Of a stretch of 54,488 nucleotides of DNA, positions 23,272-34,900 are shown piece after piece. The DNA lies in contig SZWC01002382.1 in NCBI GenBank assembly GCA_023375785.1, forward strand, positions 9,389 through 63,876, read 5' to 3'. The notes beneath the pieces were generated by a model that was not told the DNA's origin, made no database searches, and saw only the letters and a program-made list of their open reading frames with translations. The translations under genes were made by a program, and so were the position numbers. The DNA is from Penium margaritaceum. Its lineage: Eukaryota; Streptophyta; Zygnematophyceae; Desmidiales; Peniaceae. The first letter of the stretch is position 1. Each line of letters starts with the position of its first letter.

Positions 23272-23293
23272 GAAAAGGGGGGGGGGTTGGGGG
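23272..23293 (+). other. polypurine tract of element A
   Basis: GAAAA followed by a run of G, two T and more G, ending seven bases before the 3' LTR. This is the expected plus-strand primer. Confidence 0.75.
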
Positions 23294-23299
23294 CATCAG

Positions 23300-24450
23300 T
23301 GTCAAGCACACTTCGGCCGTGACTCCGCAGGAAAGACTGATCCGCGGAGGGAAGTATCGGGTGACGCGAAGTCCGCGCAAGGAACGCTGGCTCCCACGGA
23401 GGCGGTCGAGCATAGGGTGGCGCGGAACCCAGGGGCAGAGAGAACAAAGTAGCTGCGGGGAAGCTGCCGCAGGTTGACATTGTCACCTGCAACGACTTCC
23501 CTACGGCTATCTCAAGCGCTTGTGGCGGAAGGCGGGAAAGGCGGGAAGCGGTGGAGGAATTCCACTGTATAAAGAGAACAAAGACAAGTTGCAGCAAGAT
23601 CCGCGACCACTGAGAGGGCGCAGACAAGTAAGCGGATGGACCAAGCAATCAGGGGAGAAAACACCCAACCAGCATCAGTGATCGTGCGTCAATCACGGAG
23701 GAACCTCTGGGGACGCACCGCAGAAGACGAAGATTCAAGGAAGAACACGAAGACCACGTGCACGAGCCGCGGATGAAGAAGATGATTAGTAGAAGATATG
23801 ATGTGTGTTTGAGGATGAGACCCGCGGGGCGTAGCCGCATCACGTGGAGTCCAAGTAGGAGAAAGGAAGATTGTTTGAGAGGGAAGAGACCGACGGTGTG
23901 TATACACACCGTGCGGAGTCCCAAGTAGATAAGACCTAGATGGCACCAAGGCAACTGAGGCTTGCTTGCTTCCTTGAGCAATACTCTACAACCATGTACT
24001 CCGACAAGCTTATCAAAGACTTTTACTCGCTCTCCTCTGCGTCCACCGCCCCACTACCCCTGTGCCTTCCGTAGCTCTTGAACTCCTGTCCACGGGCTAC
24101 GGGATTGTTTGTGTGAATAGCCAAGATCCCGGATGGAGTGAGCTGCCGGCGGTACCCTTGCTTGCACACGTCTGCGGAACGAGGATTCCGCGGAGAAGGG
24201 CTGGAAGCCACGAGGAGGTGGGCTCGCGTGTGGCAAAAAGTAGACCACGGAGTGTCATTCATCGGTGAGGTTTGTGCACAGAGATCCAGACCTGCGGTCC
24301 GCAGAGTTGCTAGTAGCTTAGAGCTGATATCAGTGTTCCGCTGTTTTCTTAGCCTAAGCAATAGTGCTTGTGAGTAGTGCATGGTCCGCGGATAGCACAG
24401 AACAACATCCGCACCGAGGAATAAAGGGTGCGGCAAAATTGGGGGTATCA
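23300..24450 (+). repeat. 3' LTR of element A
   Basis: TGTCAAGCACAC to GGGGGTATCA, collinear with 9696-10845. TATA box at 23568-23573. It is followed directly by ATGAGACATT, which returns to the satellite. Confidence 0.95.
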
Positions 24451-24767
24451 ATGAGACATTTGGAATGAGATGAGACATGAGAGATGAGAGATGTGAGGTG
24501 AGAGATGAGACATAAGTCATGAGATATGGGACATGAGAGATGAGAGATGAGACATGAGAGATGAGGGATGATAGATCAGACATGAGACATGAGACATTAG
24601 AGATGAGACATGAGAGATGAGACATGAGACATTAGAGATGAGACTTGAGACATGAGACATGGGACATGAGAGTTGAGAGATGAGAAAAGAGAGATGAGGG
24701 ATGCGAGATGAGAGTCTCATCTCTCATCCCTCATCTCTCTTCTCTCATCTCCATCTTTAATGTCTCA
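24451..24767 (+). repeat. heptamer satellite resuming after element A, with short inverted end
   Basis: Purine-strand heptamers continue to about 24713, then about 55 bp of the pyrimidine strand follow. This shows that element A split one satellite array. Confidence 0.92.
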
Positions 24768-24782
24768 TCATGAGACATTAAA
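24752..24782. repeat. perfect palindrome at the satellite edge
   Basis: Two 15-base arms (TCTTTAATGTCTCAT and its complement) separated by one C. It marks a strand switch inside satellite sequence. Confidence 0.9.
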
Positions 24783-24785
24783 GAC

Positions 24786-25230
24786 AATAGCAGGAGCCGC
24801 AGCAGCAGCAGCAGCAGGAGTAGCAGCAGCAGCAGCAGCAGGGAGCTGTAGCAGCAGCGGCAGTAGAACCCGCAGCATGTGCGGGTCCTGCAAAAGTGGC
24901 GGACAGCTGCAGCAGCAGCGGCGTCGGGCAGTAGCCGTAGCAGCAGCATCGGCAGCGGGCAGCTGCAGTAGCAGTGGCGGCGGGCAGCAGCTGTAGCAGC
25001 AGCAGCGGCAACGAGCAGCTGCAGCAGCGGCGGCGGGCAATAGCAATAGCAGCGATGGGCAGATGTAGTAGCAGGGGCGGCGGGCAGTAGCCGCATCAAC
25101 AGCAGCGGCGGCGAGCAGCTACAGCAACAACGTTGGTGGACTGCAGCCGCTATAGCAGTAGTATATGTAGTAGCTGCAGCAGCAAACTACTACAGCAGTA
25201 GCATCTTGGCGCAGTGACAGCATCTAACGT
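24786..25230 (+). repeat. imperfect CAG/CGG-rich minisatellite
   Basis: Repeats of a motif like GCGGCGGGCAGTAGC with CAGCAG runs. TAG and CAG interchange freely, as in the Q-rich tract at 3277-3660. No conserved reading frame is evident. Confidence 0.85.
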
Positions 25231-27638
25231 AGCAGCTTTTGCGGCAGCCGAAGTAGCAGCCGCAACCGCAGGTGCTGCCGTCAGATTCGAGGGGGTCCCG
25301 TTGGGGGGCCCTTTGTGCCGACCGCAGGCGTGACAAAGCGTCGGCCAAGCGACGGTGCAAGAGCCGGCGCTCTGTCGTATGGCGCAAGTATCGCCAGTGG
25401 CAACGGAACGAGAGGGGGGGGGGGGCGAGCTCTGGAGTTTTTTTTGGCTACGCCACGGAGGATCAGGGGGATAAGCAATGCAGCCTCAGAGCAGCTAGAT
25501 TACTCACGGAGGCAGGCTGTGGAGGGAGCGTGAGGAATGTCAAAGCAACAACGTCCACGACGGAAGGTAGAATGGGAGAGGACGAGAGCACCCGCAACCG
25601 GCAGCGTTTTTCCTTCACGTCGCCCCAAACATTGTTTTTATTTCTCCTCCGTAAAGTTTTCAGTCGCTTCCTTATCTTTGTTGAATGCGTTTCCACTTTT
25701 CTTGCCTGCACCTTTTCTCATTGCCTCGTGCTTTTCGCGTCTCTTTTCATGGCCTGCTTTATGATTTTTGTCAAAACACTTTTTTTCTCGTCACCTGTGC
25801 CTCAACAACTCATTTGCAGATAAGGGACCACCTCGACCCACACATGGCAAAAAGATCTTGAACAATTTTTTGTTCAACTTTCTTTACCGAGAAGGAGAAG
25901 GGGGAGGAGTAGAGGGCTAACTTGTGTATGAAAAAAGCATAGGAGTGGAACATGGGTACCTAGGAGGGAATTCATATTCATAACAAAGCAGTTATAAATT
26001 AGAAAAAAATGACTAAGACATAAGTATATACATATCTATTTATGCATCTATCTGTCTATATACTTAGAGACAAACATACACACATACTTATGTTTATATA
26101 CATGTAAGTAAAGAAATTCACTACCTTACATCATTATTTTATCACTTACACCAGCAATGTCTTCTTGTATCACATCCAAGAAAAAAACCACACAAATCCT
26201 TTTTATTATTGTTTCACAATAGATGAATGAATGATAATCCATTCCAAACCTTCACAGAAGTTAAAAAAAAAATCAAAATTCCACATTGAATATTGTATCA
26301 AACATCCAAAATTCATTATTCAATAATGTTACCTTTAGTTTTCATTCATTTATGTATGCGGAATTCCTTTTTGCAGTCATTTCAATTATTATTGATTTAT
26401 TGATTATGTATACCATGTAACCCATTGCACCCTTGTGTGCAACTTTCCACTTTTTTTTTTGTATTTTTTTGTTTTGTTTTTTGTTTTTCTTGTTTTTTTT
26501 TCCTTCTTTTCTCCCCTGGTAGTAACCGACTGAGGCGGTGGGGCTACCTCAGCACCAAAGAAGCCCGGGAGTTGAGCCCGGCCCCCCAGGTCTGGAAGGC
26601 AGGGCGGAGGGTAAAGGTGAGGATGCTTCCACCACAGGGTGAAATGGGAGCTTAGAGATAGTCGGCAGTCTTTATTGTTGAGAAGGAAGTTAGAGATGAG
26701 GGCCGAGGTGAAGTCGTCTTCAATAGATTTGAGTTTTGAACGTGTGCGCCTTTAGTTATTTCTAGAAAGCAGGTTGCACACTAGCCATATGTGTTTTTGG
26801 AAGGCTGTTGCAAAGGTGGCGATGATCTTAGCAGAAGGGGAGGAGGTTGGATCTGCCCAGCGTTCTTGCTATATGAGATGAAACAAGGTAGCACGGAAGA
26901 TAAACCAGGCATCCGCCCTGTTACTGCTAGTGATCTTGCATCACTTGGCAAGCGACATCCCAAATTACCTTCATGGCAGGCCTCCACGAATGTTGGAGAA
27001 TCATTCGTCTTTCAGAATGTACAGTCACAACGAATGCCCAGGATCAAGACGTAATATCAGATTGTTACGTGAAATCGTGCTTCAGCCCAAATGGGATGCC
27101 ATCTACAATTGAAAAGAACATGTAGAAGCAAAAGATATATCCAATCATTTTAAGCCAAAAGACATCCATCCGAATCCCTGTCTCCCGTCGTAAGTCCCCA
27201 TTGATGGGGTGGATGCCGTTCCGCAAAATCAGGACGTCAATAATGAATTTTGCAGAGTACAGAACGCGCAAGTCCAATGGTCCTAATCGGGTTTTCCGCT
27301 GACTCGAACAGGTGACCTCGAAGGCAGGGAATCAAAGTAGATTCGTAAAATGTCGAGAAATCGAGTAGGCACCGGTTGAAGCCCTAGAATCACCAGCAGT
27401 AACAGGGCGTCGGTTCCTTGCCCAAATTTCATGACCTCAAGAATCGTTTAGCGTTCTGTTGGACAGCTATGTGGTTCTGAACGAGGTTCAAACATGAAAT
27501 GCCTATGTATGTTTGACTTTTGTTTCGTTCTCTTCTAGCTGCCAAGAAATGAAAGCATGTGAGGCTGGAAGTTCTTGCTGGGTAACCACGACATTCCAAT
27601 TTTTGGGGCTGTCAACTCGCTTATGTAAGTAGTTGACA
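25231..27638. other. unresolved stretch, mostly AT-rich
   Basis: 25270-25830 is GC-rich at first (a run of G near 25420) and contains a 184-codon frame with no recognisable motif and a hydrophobic Phe-rich tail. 25840-26520 is AT-rich with long T runs. 26530-27640 may hold decayed coding sequence, but I could not assign any domain in either strand. No gene is called. Confidence 0.5.
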
Positions 27639-28159
27639 TGTTTTGTCAAACAGAGCGTAGATGGTGAACAAGTAGAAATTGCGAGGTAAAACACAATTTA
27701 GAACTTGGGACACTTGAGAAACTTAAAATAAGCGATAAGTGTACTTTGATGACAAGTGTCAAAATGATCGAACACATATATGCAAGTATTGAGTTACAAA
27801 TGAGGCACACTCGGGGTCGTGGGGTCGATCGTTGAGCAACGCGTGTGGAGGCGCGTTGTGAATGGTCAGAATCAAGAAGCTCTGCTGAGGAATCGAGGGG
27901 CTTTGAGGATCGACGGTGAAGATGCGAGATGGGTCAAGAATTCGACTGAAATTTTGAGAGACTTTTGTCGTAGATTCGCAAGAGTGGTCGAAATTGTCAA
28001 ATGTTTCGTGAAGATTCTCTGTAGGACGAGGGCGCTTGGCTGAATTGCCCTCGGCAGTCGGACTGAAATTGGGATTTCAACGCGTGGTGGGTTGTTTGTG
28101 GAATAACACACACGCCCACTCAGAAATATTAGGGATTCGTGTACGTCTGATACGTAACA
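27639..28159 (-). repeat. 3' LTR of element B
   Basis: On the - strand it starts TGTTACGTATCAG. It aligns with 39495-40064 over its whole length with many substitutions and some deletions (521 versus 570 bp), so the insertion is old. Confidence 0.82.
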
Positions 28160-28173
28160 CTTCCCCCCCTTTT
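28160..28173 (-). other. polypurine tract of element B
   Basis: On the - strand a purine run (AAAAGGGGGGGAAG) abuts the start of the 3' LTR. Confidence 0.75.
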
Positions 28174-28224
28174 AGCCACAACGTCCTGGTGCACGTACAG
28201 ATGTGGCTTTTACCACTGATGACA

Positions 28225-29298
28225 GCGGTAACAGCTGTCGATGAGGCAATCGACATCTCGGAGGTTGTTATGGGGTTCCAAGCTGTTATGTGCAACGTTG
28301 TAGTCGTGCCACTTGACAAGATGTCTATCTTTTTTCCACATCGATGGCTGAGGATGTCCTCGATGAATCATTTTGTATCCTCGTCCACTTTTACAAGAGG
28401 AGGAGGGACATCCCTGCTGCGTAAGTTTGCTCCGAGGTCTCGATAGTGCTTGAGTTGGCTGATGTGGAACACTAGATGAACTTGCATTGTGTCGGGGAGT
28501 TTGAGTCGTGCAACCATGGGGGTTTGCATGCGCTCGATCTCAAATGGTCCCAACCATCAAGGTTTGAGCTTCAAACAATCGGCTCCATGGATTTTGACGT
28601 TGGTCAAGCTGAGAAGGATTTTGTTGCCAGCAACGAAGACGTCGTCGTTGCGATGTCGGTCTGCTGCTTGCTTCATTGTCGCTTGTGTCTTTGCGAGTGT
28701 GTGCCGTGTTTCTTCCCAGATGGTGGAGATTCCCCGGCCATCAACGTCAACCGCGGGAATGTTGCTTTGGCTGTGTAGTCTGGCTGGTGTGGCAGGAATT
28801 TTTCCATACACCACTTCAAACAGAGTTTCACCTGTTGCAGTGGCGATCACCAAATCATATGCATTTCCAGCTGTTGGGAGTTTTTGTGTCCAATCTATCC
28901 CATGAGGTTTGCACAGTTTCCAGAAAAATTATTCAAGCGTCTGATTGGTTGGCTTAGTTTGGCCATCGCTTTGAGGATTAAACACCGTTGAAGTCTATTT
29001 CAGCTGCCGCAACATGTCATCTGTTCACGCCAAAAACTATTGGTGAATGGACCGTCTCTGTCACTGGTGATGGTTCTCAATACGTTGTATCGTCCCATGA
29101 TGTTGTCTATAAATAGTTGTGCTGTTCCCTCAGCGGTGATGGTCGTTGTTGTTGGGATGAAAGGGGACATTTTGGAAAACCAGTCTACTACCACGAGGAT
29201 CACATCACATCCCTTGGGTGTGACTGGTAATCCCGTGACAAAATTCATGGAGATTTCATTTCACGGTTCCAACGGAATAGGGAGCGGTTACGTAAGAC
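28225..29298 (-). pseudogene. element B integrase core, C-terminus and chromodomain
   Basis: The integrase core has MNFVTGLPVTPKG and VVVDWFSKM (29160-29250) and TSDRDGPF near 29050. The C-terminal part has VFHISQLKHYR at about 28450. Downstream, about 28225-28390 encodes a chromodomain split by a frameshift: FIEDILSHRCGKKID in one frame and LVKWHDYNVAHNSLEPHNNL in the next. Several stops are present. The N-terminal zinc-binding half lies on the far side of copia element C, at 35668-35870. Confidence 0.85.
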
Positions 29299-29303
29299 CG
29301 TGT

Positions 29304-30024
29304 TGTTAAGTCTCTCTTGTGTGTATTTCTCCCTCTTGAGTGGCCATGAGTGTGCAGGGCATGCTGGCTCAGAGAGCGGATGCGACGCACAGTGAGCGCA
29401 CGCACCACCAGTGGCCTGGCAAAACTCCCGCCGGCTTCACACGTGCCCGCTTCCCTCCTGGCAGCATCGCCCTAGCCTCATCTGGCATTTTTCTTCCGCA
29501 TACGCTCTTGCGTCTCTCATGACTCTGTTTGTGACATAGATTAGGCTTGCTTGTGAACCTGGGTTAGTTCTGATTGATATTGTTTAGGTTCAAACCCAGA
29601 GTAGGGCTTGTGTGCTTGTACGGATCTCGAGTGGGGTTTCCCCCTCACAGTTAGTCGAGCGCCGGCGAGCTCCGCTTGCCGGCCCAACGGGTGAGCTCGA
29701 ATAGCAAGGCTCACCCGTTCGCTCTCTTCCTTGTCGCTGTGCTAGGTCCAGTGGGTCGCGTCATGGCCCCCCCCCCCCCCCCTTTACTCAACCCAAACTT
29801 NNNNNNNNNNNNNNNNNNNNNNNNGCCGGCGAGCTCCGCTTGCCGGCCCAACGGGTGAGCTCGAATAGCAAGGCTCACCCGTTCGCTCTCTTCCTTGTCG
29901 CTGTGCTAGGTCCAGTGGGTCGCGTCATGGCCCCCCCCCCCCCACCTTTACTCAACCCAAACTTAGCCATTTCTAAACCAAACTGCCCCATTCCAGTTGC
30001 ATTGGAATTGTGATTAGCATCTCA
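29304..30024 (+). repeat. 5' LTR of element C, with an assembly gap and false duplication
   Basis: Starts TGTTAAGTCTC and ends GCATCTCA. It is 721 bp against 552 bp for the 3' LTR; the excess matches the 164-bp repeat step across the run of N at 29801-29824. Confidence 0.93.
29661..29963 (+). other. duplicated sequence around an assembly gap
   Basis: 29661-29800 recurs almost exactly from 29825, differing in the length of a poly-C run; 24 N lie between. The 3' LTR has the stretch once. This looks like a failed join at the poly-C homopolymer, not a biological repeat. Confidence 0.85.
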
Positions 30025-30040
30025 TGGTATCAGAGCCATG
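30025..30040 (+). other. primer binding site of element C (initiator tRNA-Met)
   Basis: TGGTATCAGAGCCATG abuts the 5' LTR. It matches the usual plant copia primer site complementary to initiator tRNA-Met. Confidence 0.92.
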
Positions 30041-30226
30041 AATCCGGGCTGAGATAGCAGGGGGTGAGAGGAACAGTCAAGATTGCGTTGCAGCTCTCCT
30101 AGGGACACTGAAGTTTGCAGCAACTTTTGGCGCCATTGGAGCAGGCCTCAGCCGCTGAAGGGGTGTGCGAAGGGCTGCCAGGACCGCGCAGGGCCTTAGG
30201 GCAGTTGGAGAGACGCGCGGAGGTGC

Positions 30227-30284
30227 CCTTGAGGTGCCTCAAGGGGACGTGGTCCCCTTGAGGTGCCTCAAGGGGACGTGGTCC
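30227..30284 (+). repeat. tandem palindromic repeat in the element C leader
   Basis: Two copies of a 29-bp unit (30227 and 30256), each holding the palindrome CCTTGAGGTGCCTCAAGG followed by GGACGTGG. A third, diverged palindrome follows at 30285-30300. Confidence 0.88.
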
Positions 30285-30442
30285 GCTGAGGCACCTCAAG
30301 GCATCCGTCCGCGGACGGGAAGAGTGCCAAGGCAACCCCTGCGCATGGACAAAGCAGCAGCAGGGGGGATGGCCGCAAAACGCAAGTGGGGGCAGGCAGG
30401 TAGGGCACTCCTGACCGTAGAGTGAAGTGCAAGTAAAGAGAG

Positions 30443-31975
30443 ATGAACCCGGCGCACACCATGAGTGCCGCGGGATCCGCCTCGGGAGGCAACCCCGCCT
30501 CCGGCGGCAGTCAGTTTGTCGGAAGTCAACCTGCCGGCAGCCAACCGGCAAATCAATCCGGCTGGCACAATTGCCACCGTCACGTGGGAGGATCTCACCA
30601 AGGTCATGTTGCAAAAGGACTTGACCCCGCCTCCGCTCGGCACCCGTGCCTTCTTAGCATGGAAGGACATCTTCCTTGCTTGGGCGGCGGAGCACGGCGT
30701 AGAGGAACTGTATCTCATCCCCCACCGGATGATGCCAACGACCGTGTTCTCCTACGCGCTTACAATGCCCTTGTGCGGACTCTTCCCCAGAAGCAGGCCT
30801 ATGCGATACGTCACCTCTTTCTTGGCGGTAAAGGGGAGGATCGCACAAACCAGCGCTCTGGCGCCCCTCGTCCGCAAGAGGCATGGCAGCACCTTGCCAC
30901 CCGGCATGAGGAGAGGGGAATGGCGTTGGTGATTTCACTTCGCGACAGGCTACGCCATGTCTACCCCAAACCAGGAGCACCTATAGCGGATTATTGGGAC
31001 GCCGCTATGGAAATCCACCGTCGGATCTTAGGACTCAGCGCCCCATGCTCCATATTGGAGTGGCTGGACCCAGTACTCCTTCACCTGGGGGAGCCATACA
31101 GAGAGTTCCGGCGGAACCTGCTGCGACGACTGTGTGTCATAGATATCGAAAGCACAGGCCTGTCTGAGGTCTTTGAGGAGCTTCGCCACTACGAAGACAT
31201 ACTCCGTTGTGAGGCATGAGAGGCAGAGGCACCAGTGACAAGTGCATTTGCACAGCATGCCTCCCCAGCAGATCGCCCTGGGTCTGGGTATACTGGCGGC
31301 TGGAGCGGGGGAGGTGGGAGAGGAGGTGGCAGCATGCAGTCAGGAACAGGACGTGGACGCGGATGGGCTGCAGGGGGACGTACCCGTAACTACTACGGAC
31401 AGGAGGGGCACTACTGGCGTGCGTGTCCCGAGCTACTACGCATCATGACTCCCCCCTCACAGCAGCAACAGTAGCAGCGGCAGCAGCCCCTTTTGCCACA
31501 GTTCCATTCTCAGCCTCGACAGCAGCTCCGCACCCCGGCCTGGTTGACGTATGTGCCAGGAGGGCCACCTGCACCTTCTCCCTTTGGTGCAGCCATCTTT
31601 GGGCCTCCTTTGCAGCAGTTTTCAGCGGCATTCCCAGCGGAGCAGGGTCCTCCACTCGCGTACCAGGGGCCCTACTATGTACCGCCCAGCTCGACTCTCC
31701 CCGTGCCAGCACCAGCGTGGGCACAGCGCGTCTACACAGCGATGGCTGAGGCGCAGCAACCTGTGTCTGCACCACCGGTTGGCTGGACAGCACCCATGGA
31801 GCTGCAGCCGCCAGATCCTACAGCCACTCAGAAGTCGCCAGGTCAGCGGTTGGGTCATACGCATGTCACCACCTCTCACACCCTCCCCATGCATGAATGG
31901 TTGTATGACACTGCTGCCTTACATCACATGTCGCCCCATTGCCAGCTTTTTTGCAACACTGTATGCTGTGCATGA
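30443..31975 (+). pseudogene. element C gag
   Basis: An ATG at 30443 opens frame 2 (Ser/Gly/Gln-rich). Homology then moves to frame 3 at about 30550-30730 (WEDLTKVMLQKDL, AFLAWKDIFLAW) and back to frame 2, so two compensating indels are likely. The capsid-like part runs to about 31200. TGA at 31217 and TAG at 31472 interrupt it. A zinc-knuckle relic near 31390-31432 keeps GHYWRAC but has lost both early Cys positions (Arg and Tyr). The 3' end is Pro/Gln-rich and leads into a protease-like WLYDTAALHHMSPH. It is not functional as read. Confidence 0.8.
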
Positions 31976-34900
31976 TGTTGAGGGAGTTAAGACGGGGTCT
32001 GGGCAAATTTTGGCAGTGGAGGGTGTGGGGACTGTGGCACTTCAGGCACCAGGTGGGGTGATATGGCTGACGGGCGTGCAGTATGTGCCAAGATTGAAAC
32101 TGAATTTGTTGTCTGGGGGCCAGCTTGATCGTTATTCCACTGTGTGCACCGTCATGCAGAAGCAACGATGCACGCTCTTTGATGTGAACGGTGCCCTGTT
32201 GGCTGATGGGCCACTACATGTTGACATGCTCTATCATCTGACACTCTTTCCCCTTATCCCCACACACTCGCATCGTGCACAAGCACTTGTCGTGACAGCA
32301 ACAGATGCAAAGCACATAGAACTGCTACATCGTTGTTTGGCGCACATCAACACAGAGCTGATTGAGGACATGCTCAAACACGCCACTGCACAGGGTCTGC
32401 ATCCAGAGGACTGTCCCCATGGACTGAGAACGGACAAATGTCTTGACTTTCATGAGGGGAAGGCCCACAGACAAGTCTTCCCCAAGTCCACCACTGAAAG
32501 CAAGGCTCCACTTGAGCTTGTACATGCGGACCTGACTGGACCCATGCCTGTCCCCTCTGTCTAGTACGGGTCACAGTACATCCTCACACTGATAGACAAT
32601 TACAGTCGCTTTCGTTGGGCCTTTCTGCTTAAGACTAAGGCAGACGCCCAACAGGCAATCATCGAGTGGATTCCACTCGCTGAACGCCAAACACAGTGCA
32701 AACTACTGAAACTGCGTACAGACAGAGAAGGTGAATTCATGGGTGTGTTGAACGCAGCGCTTAAAGCACGAGGCATCGAACATCAAACCACTGCACTGTA
32801 CACACCCCAACAGAATGGAGTAGCAGAGCGATGGCACCGCACGCTCGGTGACGCTCTTTGTACACTTCTAACAGAGTCCGTTCTGTCCTTTGGCTTCTGG
32901 GAGGAAGTGGTCAAGTATGCCACGTGGGTATGGAACTGTGTTCCCCAGGGTCCACTGCCAAAGGCGGTGACACCTTGGGAACGGTGGTTCAAGGAAAAGG
33001 CGGATCTTCGGCCCGCCAGGGTATGGGGTACAATGGCGTGCGTGTGGTTTGCTCCACCACAGCGCGAACACAAGCTGAGTCCACGTGGTCACTGGTGTGT
33101 GTTTGTGGGGGTCTTGCATGCCTCCAAGGCATGGGGGTTTTGGGACCCCACAGGTTATTGCTTCCTTGAAAGTCGTGATGCTTCGTTCTTGGAACACATG
33201 TCCTATAAGCTATTTTGCACCTTGAGGCATGCACCCAACATCACAGCACCCGAGCACTACCCACACAACGTGAGTGTGCCTGTGTTTGTTCCCACCAAGG
33301 TGAGCACAACGCCCACACAGACACAACAGACAGGTGGTCAAGATGAACCCATTCCTAAAGACCTTCTGACACCCACTGATCTAGCCAGCACAGAGTCGAG
33401 TGCTCCGCAGTCACCTCCTGGCCTGTTCCACCAACGTCCACCTCACAGTCCAAAGAGGACAGTGATACCTTCCCCAAAGCCCGTGCGATGTTCCCTTTTG
33501 GACATCCCACGGGTCAACTACAGACAGTTCTATTACACAGCTGGACCCACCAAGACCACCTCTACACCTGTGGAACCACTGACGCTTACCAAAGCAAGGG
33601 GGCGCAAAGATGCGGCCGAATGGGAAAAGGCAATGGCAGCCAAAATCAATGCTCTACTCAAGCATGAAGTGCTTGAACTGGTCCCTCTGCCTCCTGGTTG
33701 AAAGGCTATCAACGTCAAGTGGGTGTTCAAGTTGAAAAAGAATCTGGCTGGTCTGATTGAGAAGTACAAAGCACGACTGGTGGCTAAGGGTTTTCACCAA
33801 ATCCCAGGCCAAGACTTCACAGATACCTATGCACCAATGGGCAAGCACAGCACGAGTCGCGGACTGTTGGGTCTTGCAGCCCACGAAGACGAATAGCCCT
33901 TCTGGCTATTTGACTGTACGTCAAATAGCCAGAAGGGTTTGAGGACGGAACGTATCGTGCATGGCTGCTTCTCAAAGCCCTCTATGGCCTAAAGCAATAG
34001 AGACTAGGTGTTGGAACAAGGAAATCAGCCACACACTAGAGATGGGGGGGTTTATCGAGAGTGTGTGTGACCCCTCACTCTTTCTGCTATAGGACGCCCA
34101 CACCTGTTGCCGTCTTGGTCTACGTGGATGACCTTCTCATCTTGTCTCCATCTCTCCCACTCATCACACGCACCAAGGCACTGCTCACTCAGCACTACAG
34201 CATGACGGACCTGGGTGAAGCAGAGAACTTCTTGGGCATGACAATTACCAGAGACAGAGCCTCACGCACACTCACTTTACAACAAGGACGACTCGTAGCA
34301 CATCTCACTGCACGCTTCCAACATCTTGTAGGGCATTTACCACGCCAACATTCACCCATGACTCCTGACGTCTATGCTCACCTACTAGATGTGCACACCA
34401 CAGACTACGGACCAGACAGCAATTCCACACTGTACAGACAGATCACTGGCAGTCTCTCATATATGGCCTCCACGACACGCCCAAACATCTCATGCGCAGT
34501 CAATGTGTTGGCCCAATTCAGTCAACAGCCGCACAGCTCACATCTCAAAGCCTTGCTGAAACTGCTGCGCTATGTTCTGGACACTGCTGTGATTGGCCTC
34601 GTTTTTGCTCCCACTTAAAATTCACTGCTGGATGGGTTCTGTGATAGTGATTATGCGCGTGACCAGCGAGCTCGGAGTCGGGGAGGGTATGTCTTTCGGG
34701 TTTGGGGTACGGCTGTGTCATGGAGAAGTGCAAAACAATCTTGTGTGGCTCGTAGTGTTGCGGAAGCTGAGTACATGGCACTGGGAGAAGCGGCTTGTGA
34801 GGGAATCTGGCTGGCGAGGCTGCTTGAGGAATTGGGAATGCATGTGCCCGCAGTACCGCTGCATAGCGACAGCTCCACAGCACGCCGCATTGCAGCAAAT

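Larger units (their letters stand above)
9696..24450 (+). mobile_element. complete 14.8 kb LTR retrotransposon (element A), gypsy-type pol with extra ORF2
   Basis: Two LTRs of 1150 and 1151 bp, both TG...CA, bound the element. ATGAG flanks both sides as a 5-bp target duplication, though the flank is low-complexity satellite. A polypurine tract precedes the 3' LTR. The internal order is gag, protease, RT, RNase H, second protease-like module, then a separate frame with a Pro/Ala-rich leader, helical domain, coiled coil, integrase and zinc fingers. RT before integrase is the Ty3/gypsy order, but the integrase lies about 4 kb beyond RNase H. One set of gag, RT, RNase H and integrase between one LTR pair argues for a single element, not nested ones. 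Confidence 0.9.

Noticed and set aside
9696..24450. Element A as two nested elements
   Set aside because: Only one LTR pair, one polypurine tract and one copy each of gag, RT, RNase H and integrase; no internal target duplication seen. Not fully excluded without other copies.
24786..25230. Poly-Ala / poly-Gln / poly-Leu frames in the CAG-rich tract
   Set aside because: Low-complexity frames on both strands with no flanking domain.
25272..25823. 184-codon frame as a host gene
   Set aside because: No motif, a compositionally odd Phe-rich tail, and no neighbouring exon signals.
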